Shown: piece by piece, positions 33,214 through 43,715 of the stretch
Layout of the letters: each line of letters starts with the position of its first letter
How positions within the stretch are numbered: position 1 is the stretch's first letter
Source of the DNA: Sabellastarte sp. h YS-2021
Taxonomy: Eukaryota; Annelida; Polychaeta; Sabellida; Sabellidae
Assembly: GCA_964017235.1 (NCBI GenBank)
Contig: OZ024936.1
Coordinates: forward strand, 15,228,496 to 15,292,495
Length of the DNA: 64,000 bases
Direction of reading: 5' to 3'
Notes under the pieces: generated by a model
Databases searched by the model: none
What the model was told of the DNA's origin: nothing
What the model saw: only the letters and a program-made list of their open reading frames with translations
Position numbers and translations under genes: made by a program

Positions 33214-34749
33214 GAATTATTTCATATGCTAAGGTTTTCAACAGAACACAATTAAGAATGTTAGAATTAAAAAGTAATGAAACTTGCCAAACAGCAGCTG
33301 GGACATAGGTTTAACCTCAAACCAAAAATAAAACTGTAGTTCTATAGATCCAGGTTAGTGTGGAAAGCAAAGATTTGTTATAGCAAGTCTTTGATTACCT
33401 TTAACCCTGCATGCTAAATGGGCTATTTGATATAAAAGTAAATAATCCATAGATCGCTGTACTTTAGAGCATCCATAATCTGTTTCAGAGTAACAATGAC
33501 TGCAATTAGGCGTTTAAATATGTGTGAAAGTGTATCACACAATACCCCTGGTTCCCAGCAATATTACTGGTATTAACAAATTTGGTAGCAAACCACCGTT
33601 ATTATGTCAACAGCACATCATGCATCCAGGATATATTAACCTAAAGTCTAGTTATTAAATAGTTTTTTGACTGTGTTCCGTGGAACATTACTGTATCATT
33701 TAATAAATTATTCTAATTCTAATTGGACTTTTATAGTGCTTAATCTACCCATACAATAGGACTCTAAGGTGCAGCGAAACAAAAAAGCAGTAAACAACAT
33801 TTCAGTATCCAGAAAGAGGGGTCAAGCACCACAGAGAACGTCAGGGGATGATCCAGGCTAAGGTAGGTATGCTTTGGTGTACAGGTAGGTTTTAAGCTGC
33901 TTTCTGAAAGGGGCCAGGGAGGGAGAGGTACGAATCCCATCTGGAAGAGCATTCCACACAATGGGAGCATCAAAAGCAAAACTATTACCAAACTATTTGA
34001 CAGGTTTATGAACAAAAGGGTAGAACTTTGGAATGACAAGGAAATTGCCACCACTTTGACTGTGCCTGGTATTATAAGAACAGCTGTAGGAAGAAAGATA
34101 TGGAGCAAAATACCTAGGAAAACTTGTGTGAAGAAACTTACAAACAAGTGTGGCTGTCTTAAACACTGTGCGCTGTTCAACAGGAAGCCAATGCAATTTC
34201 TTAAGCACAGAAGTTATACTGCCAATGCAATTTCTTAAGCACAGAAGTTATACTGGCTCCTGAAAAGTGAGCTGTAGTAATCCAACCAAATACTAACAAG
34301 AGCATTAGCCACAAGCACAGAAACATCATGAGTAGGAAACCGGCTGACATGTCTGAAATCACGGAGTTCAACAAAACAACTTTTGCAGGCATTCTGAACA
34401 TGCTTGGACAAGGAAAAATCTGAATCAAGCCACACACCCAAATTTTTGACTGAGTCAACAGGGCAGAGTGGACTGCCTGAGATATCAATTAGAAAACATG
34501 TTTTCAACTTGTCCCTCTGTCTCTTCAAACTAAAGATGATAAACTCGGTCTTGTCAGGATTCAATTTGAGCTTACTAGTTGACATCCACTCTTTAACATC
34601 ATCCAGACACATATTCAACTTTTCAGAGGCAGCAGATGCATTCTTCTTGGATAAATGTACATAAACTTGGCTGTCATTTACATAGAAATGAAATTTTATT
34701 CCTTCATGTGTTCTGATAATCAAACTAAGGGCGGTGGTGTACAACCCAG

Positions 34750-35560
34750 TACACATTAGAAATGTTTTAAAATGGTTTAAACATTTACAAAACATTTTTA
34801 AAACCTATTCAAACCCTATCTTAAGGTTTTCTAAACATTTCCAAAACAAATGTTTATGCTGTAATGTTTAAAAAACTTTTTATAAACACTCTATTTACAA
34901 ATGCTTTTACTGAAAATGTTTATTAAATGAAATAACTTAAGAAGCTTGGTTTTACTAGAAATGTTTTATAAACATTTATAAAATAGCTAAAGAAATGAAG
35001 GTTATGCTAGAAATGTTTTTTATACATTCATCATGAAGTGTTTTATAAACAGTACACATAAAATGTTTAACATTCTGTTTTTCAAACATTCATCATGAAG
35101 TGTTTTATAAACAGTACACATAAACCGTTTAATATTCTGTCAAAAACATTTTAACCCATATTTTCAGAATGCTTATTACACCTTCACCTTCAAACATGTC
35201 TAAACAAAGAAGGCGGGGAGCAATAATCGGAGATTTTTGAGAACTTTGTCAAAAATTTCCACACATGTAATCCTTAAAAGTAAGAATTGAATGGAGGCAC
35301 AATTTTTAATCCACTATCTTACAATTTTAGATGTAAAATAATATTTTCATTAGTGAGCAACCTTAAAAAGATATTGAATTTGACCTCTGACCCCATTATT
35401 ATTCAGACATTAATATGTTCATTTGATAAACATTTAATAAACGGTATACATAAATCATTCTATTATAAATGGTTTTCGTACCCATCATTTTTAACCTTTG
35501 CCAAACATTTCCTATCAAACGTTTGCAAAACAAAAAATGTTTACTGGGAATCAGAACAAC
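34750..35560. mobile_element. AT-rich MITE inserted in the LINE reverse transcriptase
   Basis: Ends CCCAGTA and TACTGGG; the interior is built from AAATGTTTTATAAACATT-type palindromic words. CATTCATCATGAAGTGTTTT then ATAAACAGTACACATAAA occurs twice (about 35026 and 35089). LINE coding similarity breaks here between the worn PQGSVLGPLL and LYTTAL. No clear target duplication. Confidence 0.6.
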
Positions 35561-36918
35561 AAAGGGTCCAGGACAGAACCTTAGGGGTTGTCAAATAGGA
35601 GTTTACAAACATCTGACAAAGTAGAACCAATTTTGATTGACTGATAACGGTCTGTTAGGTAGGAAGTGAATCATTTCAGGACAGAGCCATCAACTCCAAA
35701 CCAAATACGGAGGCAACTGAGAAGAGTGGAATGATCTATGGTATCAAAGTCGGTAGACAAGTCAAGCAATACTAAGGCAGTGGGTTCACCTCTTGACAAT
35801 GATAAGCGAACATAAGTGAAGTTAAGTGACCAGCTTTATATGCCGACTGGTACTGGTTGTCTAAGTTATGGACATGAATATGTTCTCACAGCTGCTTAGC
35901 AACCACACGTTCCACCAGTTTTGATATAAAACTGAGGCCAGATACAGGGCGATAATTCTTCAGGTCACCTGAAGGAAGATTTGGCTTTTTAATAAGAGGA
36001 GTGACCACAGCAGATTTGAAAGCATCAGGGACGCATCCCTCCATGAGTGAGCAGTTAACTAGCTTTGTAAGCGATGGTAGCAGTATGTCAATGCATTCCT
36101 TGATAAGGAATGTCGGCCATGATTTTGTTTGTGAGGTTTTAATTATTTTATCAACAGCATCTTCAGAAACTTGCCTAAAGACAGTAATTTGTGGAGGATC
36201 TGAATGAGGGTGAACCTTGTATTCAGTGCCAGAGGGAGCGAAAGTATCTCTAATTTTCTCAAATTTTGTTCAAACAGGGAGGCAGACTGGTCAGCCAATG
36301 ACTTCTCAGACTCGTGTGATGGAAGTGTCGCATCATAAACCCTATTCAGGGTTTTATGCAGCTTGCACCATAGTTTTTGAGAGCCATGACTAGTCTCTGA
36401 AATCAGTTTGTTGTAATAGTCTGCCTTGTCCTTGTTTACAAGTGCATTGCACCGAGCAATCTGATGATGAAGCCTACTTCTGTCCAGTGGATTTTTAGTC
36501 ATATGCCAGGTTCTCTCAAATTGGCGCCTAAAGGACTTTACACATCGATAATCATCAGACATCTAATCTGCAGAATCTTTATTTGTCAGTCTAGCTATAA
36601 GAGGTGCATGCCTAATCAAGAACATTACCCAAATCATGTATATATTGTTCATAAAAATCAACTACAGCATCAACTACGGAAGTCAGACATGTTGATATGG
36701 TGGTACCTTCTATATTGAGCTATATTTGGAGTGTGAGCCACTTGACAATCGAAGTCAATTGTGCATTTGACCAATTCATGATCAGATACAAAATCACAAA
36801 TTTTGACATCAACAATAGTAAGTGATCACTGGGGCATAGAATGAGGTTCAATATGTGACCATGCAGATGAGTAGGTTTATAGACTCACTATCTCAGATCA
36901 CATGAATTATTATTATTA

Positions 36919-37207
36919 TGTATTTATACTCAGCGCAATATCTCCATATACTACAGGACTCAAAGCGCTATTTAACCAATCCGACTGTACAGTACAGCCC
37001 CAACTCACAAGTAACTGACATTCCCCTAACTGGAAGATAGAGGCTCAAGGATGACCATTTATCTTTAACCTGTCACTGGGGATATGACCCAATGACAGAG
37101 GACTGCCATTTCAAGTTGTCATCCAAGCCACTATGTGTCTGTGTGTACCTGGGTTTGAACCCACATCCTCTGAGTTCCTAGACAAGTGTGCTACCCACTA
37201 GGCCACG
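36919..37207 (-). mobile_element. tRNA-derived SINE of family TRNA3
   Basis: On minus: GTGGCCTAGTGGGTAGCACA-type head, GTGGGTTCAAACCCAGG (B box), a body with TGACAGG..AAAGATAAATGG, and a tail GAGTATAAATACATAATAAT. Same family at 61132 and 62228. Confidence 0.78.
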
Positions 37208-38295
37208 AATCAAGAAAGGTAATGAATTTATAGCCATCACCAACTGGAACATCAACATGAATGTTGAAATCGCCACAGATATAATATGAAGAATTAATAG
37301 ATGATAGGTAACCAACAAATAACATGAATTCTTCCAGAAAGTTACAGGTACATGATCCTGGAGGGAGGTAGATGCAAGTAACAATGAATGAATGTTTTCA
37401 AATGACTGATAAAAAGGAGATTCTATTTCATGGTGTCTGTAGGAGGATCTACTAAAAAACCACCACCACCAATACCTGAGGGATGAGGCTTATAAGGAAA
37501 AAAGTTATAGGCCGTAAAAAGCTGTCTGAATCAAAGGGACGAATATGAGTTTCCGTGAGGCATAGAAAGTCAAGGTCATTTGAAGCAACCATATCAGCTA
37601 GGAGTGGACCCTTATTCCTTACGGATCTGGCATTAAAAACACCGAGTGTGAGCAGACAAGGATTGAGGAACACATCTCCTCCCAGTAGCAGTAACAACAT
37701 AAGCCCTCTTTTATTAACCATGGCTAAGCTCAACTGTGGGGGGGGGCCTCAAGAAATATATCCTTACACCTCAACACAGTCACAATTCTTCATCCTGTGG
37801 GCAACTCACAGGCACCCTAACACCCCACACTACAGCCTCACTTTAACCTAAGTGACAACACCACCAGACTCTAACAATAGGGGTAATGGCTATATACTGA
37901 TTGGAGATATACTAAAAGAAAACTTACAAGACACAAATTAGACTGTTCATAATACCCAATACTTGATGTAGGGAAAACATTTATCAAATATTTAATGAGA
38001 ATAACAACAATAATTCCTGGCAGGTTGGTACAACAGTGTAGGGGGTTACATATAGATATGAAAAGGATAAATTAAAGAAACTACATTTTTTTAGATGATA
38101 ATTCCTTTAAAATGTGCTACATATACATAAAACGACCATTCTTATAGTGAGATTTCCAAAAAGCGCCTCCGTGGTGCGTACTAAAAGCCATCTGTGGACC
38201 TCATACTAGTATTATGCCAAATGTTTTTCTTAGTGAGCATAATAATCGTTACACAACTGACTTTAAAGAAAGGTCCAATGTCAAAGTTAAAGGTT

Positions 38296-38432
38296 ATTCA
38301 TCCCCTTGAACATCCAAGAGTCAAAGAGGGCCATAGCACTTTCTTTTTGTGGGAGTCAAACCCCCCAAACAGAGGTGGCAACATGTGATAAGATGCAAAG
38401 TTGCTAACCATTTGGCCACTGCAGACCTACTT
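38296..38432 (-). repeat. Old SINE of family TRNA2
   Basis: GTGGGAGTCAAACCCCCCA, AGAGGTGGCAACATGTGAT and GCTAACCATTTGGCCACTG fit the family. Confidence 0.5.
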
Positions 38433-38496
38433 GACCTAAAGAAACTACAGCTTTGCCCCAATACCATACAACACCGCAACTTTCCATTGATAATGA

Positions 38497-39475
38497 GGCC
38501 TAATACATTAATAGTTGGTACACTACTACTGCTTACTTGTTGATACATTATTGGAGAAAGTGATTTTTACATTATTGGTTAGAGAATTGATACATTAATG
38601 GTTAATATTGATACATTATTGGTTGATGATACATTATTGGTCAATTTTTACTACATTATTGGTTAGCTGATACATTATTGGTTATTATTACTAGCTGAGC
38701 GTGCATTACTAGGAGATTATCAGTGCAGAATCGAGTCTTTGAAAACACCGTATTTTATTGCCAGCCAGTCTGTGGTCCAATAATGAGTATTATTGACTGG
38801 GTTCTGACGTCACCAAGCATTTGTTTACAAATATTCTTCTCTCACTTGAAATTTTCAACTTACAATATCTTGCTTATTACTGCACGGATTTTGATCAAAC
38901 AAAAACGAGAAAAATCAGTTTAAAACTATATTTCCAGTGATAAAGAACAATTTAGTAGGTTAACTGCTTATTATGAAAAAAATGGCACTTGTTTACGGGA
39001 AAAATAATCAATCCAAGAACCACTTCAAAACAAAATGTCATGATGACATATTTTTATTAGCCTCTACTTATATGATGTCACAACAATATATTTTTGACAA
39101 GTCTTATTTGAAATTATTAATTACTTATCAAGGTGTTTTTCACCAAAATGATAATATATGAGTAATGTACAGCCTTAAGTACAGTTGATGTAATCACTAT
39201 AGCACAAAAACTCCAAATGACACGGAAATGTCACAGACAACCATATATAAAATTCAGCTAATAATAATAGTAATAATGTAATTTTTGCGGGCAATATACT
39301 GTAGAAATGGACCTTCATCAATGATTATTGGCCTTTCACATCCATTAGTGCCCTCGGCAAGCCTCGTTCACTAATGGATGTGTTAGGCCAATAATCGTTG
39401 ATGGCGGTCCATTTCTACAGTATATTGCCTTATAAAATTACATTATTGTACTATTGATAAGTTAATGGTTGTAAC
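38497..39475. mobile_element. MITE with internal minisatellite and terminal hairpin, long copy
   Basis: Left end CCTAATACATTAATAGTTGG, then GATACATTATTGG repeats (38540-38690), a unique part with TGACGTCA-like GACGTCACCAAG (38806), a long hairpin (39260-39455) and right end TTAATGGTTGTAAC. A partial inverted copy is at 46650-47100 and a short form at 33001-33213. Confidence 0.7.
39260..39455. repeat. Long near-perfect hairpin
   Basis: 39291-39358 and 39361-39428 are inverted copies of 68 bp with about eight mismatches and a 2-base loop. A further 25-30 bp outside (AATAGTAATAATGTAATTTT / its complement) also pairs. The stem starts GCAATATACTGTAGAAATGG. Confidence 0.9.
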
Positions 39476-39479
39476 AGGT

Positions 39480-40035
39480 GCGGATTCTGGTGGAAAGATA
39501 TTAGGCAAAATTCACACTGATCCGAAAAAAAACATTCAGAATCATATTAGACATGCCTAACCAAAACAAAGATCCTGGGAATGGTGATGAAAATGTGTTT
39601 TGTATAGTTCACACTTTTACGAATAGACAAAATAGACCCACATTTAGTACAAAATATTGAAATAGTGGACTGGTGGATGGTGATGAAAAGGTCTCGGCTA
39701 ATCAAAACAATGAATCTGGCATTGGTGGGAATGTGTTGAGCATAGTTCACACTTGTCCAAATCAAAAATCAAGACTCGTATTGGGTATGTCTGATCAAAG
39801 CAATGAAGGTGTGAATGGTGGTGAAGTTTAACACAGTGTTTTCGCTGATTTAAATAGAAAATATGTACCTATAACTGTCAACGCTAAACAAGACAATGAA
39901 TCTGGCAGTGGTTGGGAGCATGATTCAGGCAAAGTTTACAATTATCAAAACAGAAAATTCAAACCCAGATTTAGTATATATAATCGAAATACTGGATTTG
40001 TGGATGTTGGTGAAAACGTGTTAGGCAAGGGCAGT
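39480..40035 (+). repeat. Decayed tandem repeat, possibly once coding
   Basis: Recurrent words AATCAAAACAATGAATCTGG, TGGTGATGAAAATGTGTT, ATAGTTCACACTT and AGACCCACATTTAGTA. Long parts are open on plus (NQNNESGIGGNVLSIVHT, then AKQDNESGSGWEHDSGKVYN), with stops between. Not recognised. Confidence 0.5.
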
Positions 40036-40169
40036 ATAGGTTCAACACAATATAACTAGCATATTCTATAAGAAACTATGAAATGTATTTCATGTGCGTG
40101 GTAAAATTATGTAGTTTCAACCAAATATTACCTCCATCTGACCTCTATAATTCTTCATTTTAAACTTTA

Positions 40170-41050
40170 TGGGAAGTGTGGGCACTGTTTCCACCATCCT
40201 TTAAACTGCATACTGTTATCATATAACCAATACAGAATTACTCAGTGTTACATAAACAAAGCAACAACAAAAAACCTCTTGTGTAAATACTGCTTAGCCT
40301 TGTGGGAGAACCTGGTTGCCACATGATGATAATTCCAGAATGTGAAAAGCAGCCCCACTCTGTACACAATGGGGGTTTCATAATTTTTGTGACACAAAGT
40401 TAGTCTGATACAAAACAATTTGACTGTACAACGGCTTGTATTAGCAACTGGTATCATGTATGATATCAGTACCTAGTTTGAACTATCCCACTTCTAAGGC
40501 ATCAGTTTCTAAATGATTAACACCAGTTTGCAGAGTCTGCTTCATTCCCACATTTGGGATGATGTCTTCAAATCGAGTTGCGCCGAGAAAAGGTATTAAC
40601 TATAGATTTGTTCTAGCAGAAGATATGTTATTGAATGAAACTTGAATCCAGGAATTTCAGTTATCGATTATCTCGCTAATGGGCCTTGTAGTGCTGTTAT
40701 GAAAGCACACTCCTCCCACCTCTAAAAGCTGCTTCTCTGCACCTTGGCCTAGGTGGTGTGCACCAGGAAGATATTATTGATTTCATGTTGATGTCTGGAG
40801 GTTTAACCCTGTTCAACAACTAAATGTACACTGTTTCCACCACCTGTTGAAACTGCCCAATCATAATAAAGCCAATATAAATGTACCTATGGTAACAAAA
40901 ACCACCACAACAACAAAAAACTCTTGCATAAACACTGCTCAGCCTTGAAACACATGTGGTGGCTGCATGCTAGAAATTTAAGAATTTGAAAAATTAAACC
41001 CACCTTATACACTATGAAGTTTCATAACATTGATATAGAAAATAAGTTAG
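40170..41050. repeat. Diverged direct duplication, offset about 645
   Basis: 40180-40440 and 40828-41050 share CACTGTTTCCACCA, ACAAAAAAC.CTTG..TAAA, CTGCT.AGCCTTG and TTTCATAA.. in order. No gene seen between. Confidence 0.6.
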
Positions 41051-41269
41051 ACCTTGTGCAAGGTCCTAGCTTAGTGCATTATAATTCTTTGAGAGCATTT
41101 CCCTCCAGAAGGAAGGGAGAGTGTAAAACGCAGACTGTTATAAAGCGGACTCATTCATTGTCTCGAAAAAACCTAAAGTAAAGACTTGTGAGCAAGTCTA
41201 AAAATAAATCAGTGGTACAAAACAAGATGTCTACAGAACATCCATCTTTAAAGAGGAAATATGAATAAA

Positions 41270-41420
41270 GGTCTGACATATACACAGGGGCATCAATGAA
41301 TATAAAACCACAATCTTTAATTTGCAGTTTCTCAGCTATTTCTGCATGGATATTTATGCACCACAAACTAGCAGAAGCGTTGTAAAACGACCTTTTCAAT
41401 GATATATAATACATAAATGT
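41270..41420. repeat. Dispersed repeat member shared with 59640-59775
   Basis: ATTGAATATAAAA.., TTTCTCAG..TTT and GCATGGAT.TT.ATGCA occur in the same order at both places, with many changes. Confidence 0.4.
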
Positions 41421-41599
41421 AGATAACACAGTTTCCTAGATATCAATGAAAAATCAGAACTTGTTGATGCTAATTGTGCATGGTAGGGGTTCAGGTTTCT
41501 AAGCGCCAAAATCACAGGTGGGAGATAAGGGTGTTAACCATTGTACCATCAAGTCTTGTTTCTTTTTCTTGTCACATTTATGACCTAATGTTAACTTTA

Positions 41600-41705
41600 T
41601 TTAAATTGCAAAATACCTTCTGGGATGAATAGTTCCAATATGTGGCATATCATTCCTGGCACTGATGCACCAACTCGCTTCTATGTTTAATCTGAGTGAT
41701 CATGA
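41600..41705. repeat. Dispersed repeat member (23.2-kb type)
   Basis: GGGATGAATAGTTCCAATAT, ACTCGCTTCTATGTTTAATC and TGATCATGACGT match 23200-23310. Confidence 0.5.
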
Positions 41706-41709
41706 CGTA

Positions 41710-43120
41710 CGAATAATCCTGACTGACTTGTAATCTCATAATATTACAAATGTTATTTTTATATTTTTGTCTGCTTATTTTGAAAACAATTTTTCCCCAT
41801 TTTTTCAAGAAACTCAATTTACAAATATTTTTATGCTATTGAAATAAATGTCAAACACATAAAACCATAGAAACAAAAACAGTTGCTTGTTTTAAGTGAA
41901 TGGTGAAATGTTTGAACAGTTCATAGTGCACCCCTACTAGATTTGAACACCATGAAAGTGGTGAACAGCTTTGCTGGAAAATGTGTAGTATCATAATTAT
42001 GGCTTATTTACAAATATCAAAATTTATTGCCCACCACAAATTTAATACATGATTTTGACCTAAAAATCACCTTATCTTGGTTCAAGTTGGATGAGTTTAA
42101 TTTAGCCATGTATATATATAGTAGTCTAAGGTTTGTCTTTGTAGATCTAAAGATGCTGGTCACATTCAGGCTAGCATTTAGATTTACATGGAATTCTGTT
42201 GGCCATCGTTGTATTTAGAAAAAGTGCAACTAAAATATATCAAAGGTTTTTTTTGGATACTGTAATCTATACCTTTCATCCTCTGTTCCTTATTCACTTA
42301 TTTATGTTAGAATTAGTAAAAGTTTTATAAAAAGATTACTACTATGAAAGTTTTCATAATATTATATAAAAGTTGGTCCATATTCACTAGTTAATATATT
42401 TTGTGACCTTTGCCCTTTCTTTATCATATATCTTGAGAGCATAACAATTTTCCAGGGGCCAATTTGACCAGGGTATTTTTCCTTATGGTCGATGTGCTTA
42501 GGGAATGTCATCTTGGGGGCCAATTTGATGGGGGACAATTTGGTAAAGGGTCGATTTGTCAATGATTCCTACACTGTATTGCTCATCATACTGAATTTGT
42601 ATATTCTCACATTTTAATTGCTAGATTTGCTTCAGACTATATGCCTGTTTATCCCTGGTTAATTATGACCGTGATTCTGTGTAACCAGTCCCTTCAGTTT
42701 TACAATTACACTTGAGGTATGTGTTTGATGTTATTCACTACCATATAGATGGTTTCCCACATGAAGACCAAAAGAATATCCTAACATTTTCCTTCTGTAA
42801 TACCATTTCCAAATAAAATAACCATATATATCTTAACGGGGGCATTCCCAGTCAATACCATTGACAAAACTCCATATTTATATTGCTAAAGGAAACAATG
42901 AGAAGATAATTACTGTAAAAATTATTAATAGGTGGATTCAGATCTGAATGGACAATTGTAGGAATCTAAAATACAAGATAAGACACTGGATTGCCAATTT
43001 CAAGTGTAAATTATATTATCAACACTCTAAAACACTTTAATTGGTAAACTGGTGTGGATGTTTGTGAACTAAGTACATTTGCAACTCAACCTGTATTAAT
43101 GCATATGTTAATGAAAAATA
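41710..43120. other. Intergenic stretch downstream of copy B
   Basis: No gene seen. At 42455-42550 there are three phrases of GGCCAATTTGA..GGG type; similar words lie at 52110-52160 and 46540-46565. Confidence 0.4.
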
Positions 43121-43152
43121 GCAAGTTTATTACACATAAATCTAACTAGGAT

Positions 43153-43158
43153 TTTATT
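43153..43158 (-). terminator. Candidate poly(A) signal for copy B
   Basis: AATAAA on the minus strand about 200 nt past the stop. A second AATAAA lies at 43126-43131. Which is used cannot be told from sequence. Confidence 0.4.
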
Positions 43159-43354
43159 TTCCAGGTCGGCCAAGTTACGACAAAGACAGACGAAAAATTA
43201 CCTTTTATATTCTGCATATTGAAGCATATGCCGTATTACCTTGCCAAACAGAGTCTCTGATGTAATATCACTTACTATTGTAAATACACATACTCATTTT
43301 AGATGTGGCCCTGAACTAGTCTCCGCAGCCAGTACCATACACAACACTACACAT

Positions 43355-43715
43355 TTAACATGTCAGAACAAAAAATAATATCAAAACTACTGTGACAAAA
43401 CTTTTTTGGTGGATAACCCCACTTCCGGAAGTGGGTTCTGGTATCACCATCATACATGATCCATCATCAATCTGGGCATTTGGATCAAAATTCAGGGAGA
43501 CCCTGTAGGTACATCCTTTGGCAGCATAAGGAGGGGTATAAGGCTTGGCACATGCAGCTAGATCTTTTATACAAGCTGCTACATCTTTAGCTACATCTTC
43601 ACCAGATATCAGAGCTCCATGAACATAGCCAAACTGGTGGAGTGAATAGGACTCACCAGCAAAGTAGACGGAACCAATGGATGATTGAAGAGCTTTGTGT
43701 TGCGATCTGGTGTAG
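43355..43715 (-). CDS. Copy B coding exon 9: FAD C-terminal motif, DDGSC motif, GPI-like tail, stop
   Basis: The acceptor AAATATTTGCAG precedes 43715 and TAA lies at 43355-43357. It starts [20 protein letters not shown], then [16 protein letters not shown], the conserved last FAD motif. A Cys-containing stretch (C469, C476) leads to [20 protein letters not shown] and a closing Cys. The end is a small-residue patch TSGSG, a short polar spacer and about 15 hydrophobic residues up to the stop, the layout of a GPI-attachment signal. Confidence 0.9.

Larger units (their letters stand above)
33750..37740 (-). mobile_element. Degenerate L2/CR1-like LINE, endonuclease to reverse transcriptase, with insertions
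   Basis: From 5' (right) to 3': endonuclease start LGVFNARSVRNKGPLLADMV and FLCLTETHIRPFD (37452-37733); FNIHVDVPVGDG at about 37240; linker with RRQFERTW and KLWCKLHKTLN (36143-36562); RT SGDLKNYRPVSGLSFISKLV (about 35930) and PKVLSWT (worn PQGSVLGP, about 35590); YVND in place of YxDD and LKLNPDKTEFIIFSLKRQR (34235-34795); the end [20 protein letters not shown] (33993-34208) and FAFDAPIVWN. Stops and frameshifts throughout. Interrupted by a family TRNA3 SINE (36919-37207) and a MITE (about 34750-35560). CACAGAAGTTATACTG and neighbouring bases are duplicated at 34194-34254. Confidence 0.78.

Noticed and set aside
33764-37733. Host genes suggested by several 90-190-codon minus-strand ORFs
   Set aside because: Together they follow the order of one degenerate LINE ORF2, from endonuclease to reverse-transcriptase tail.
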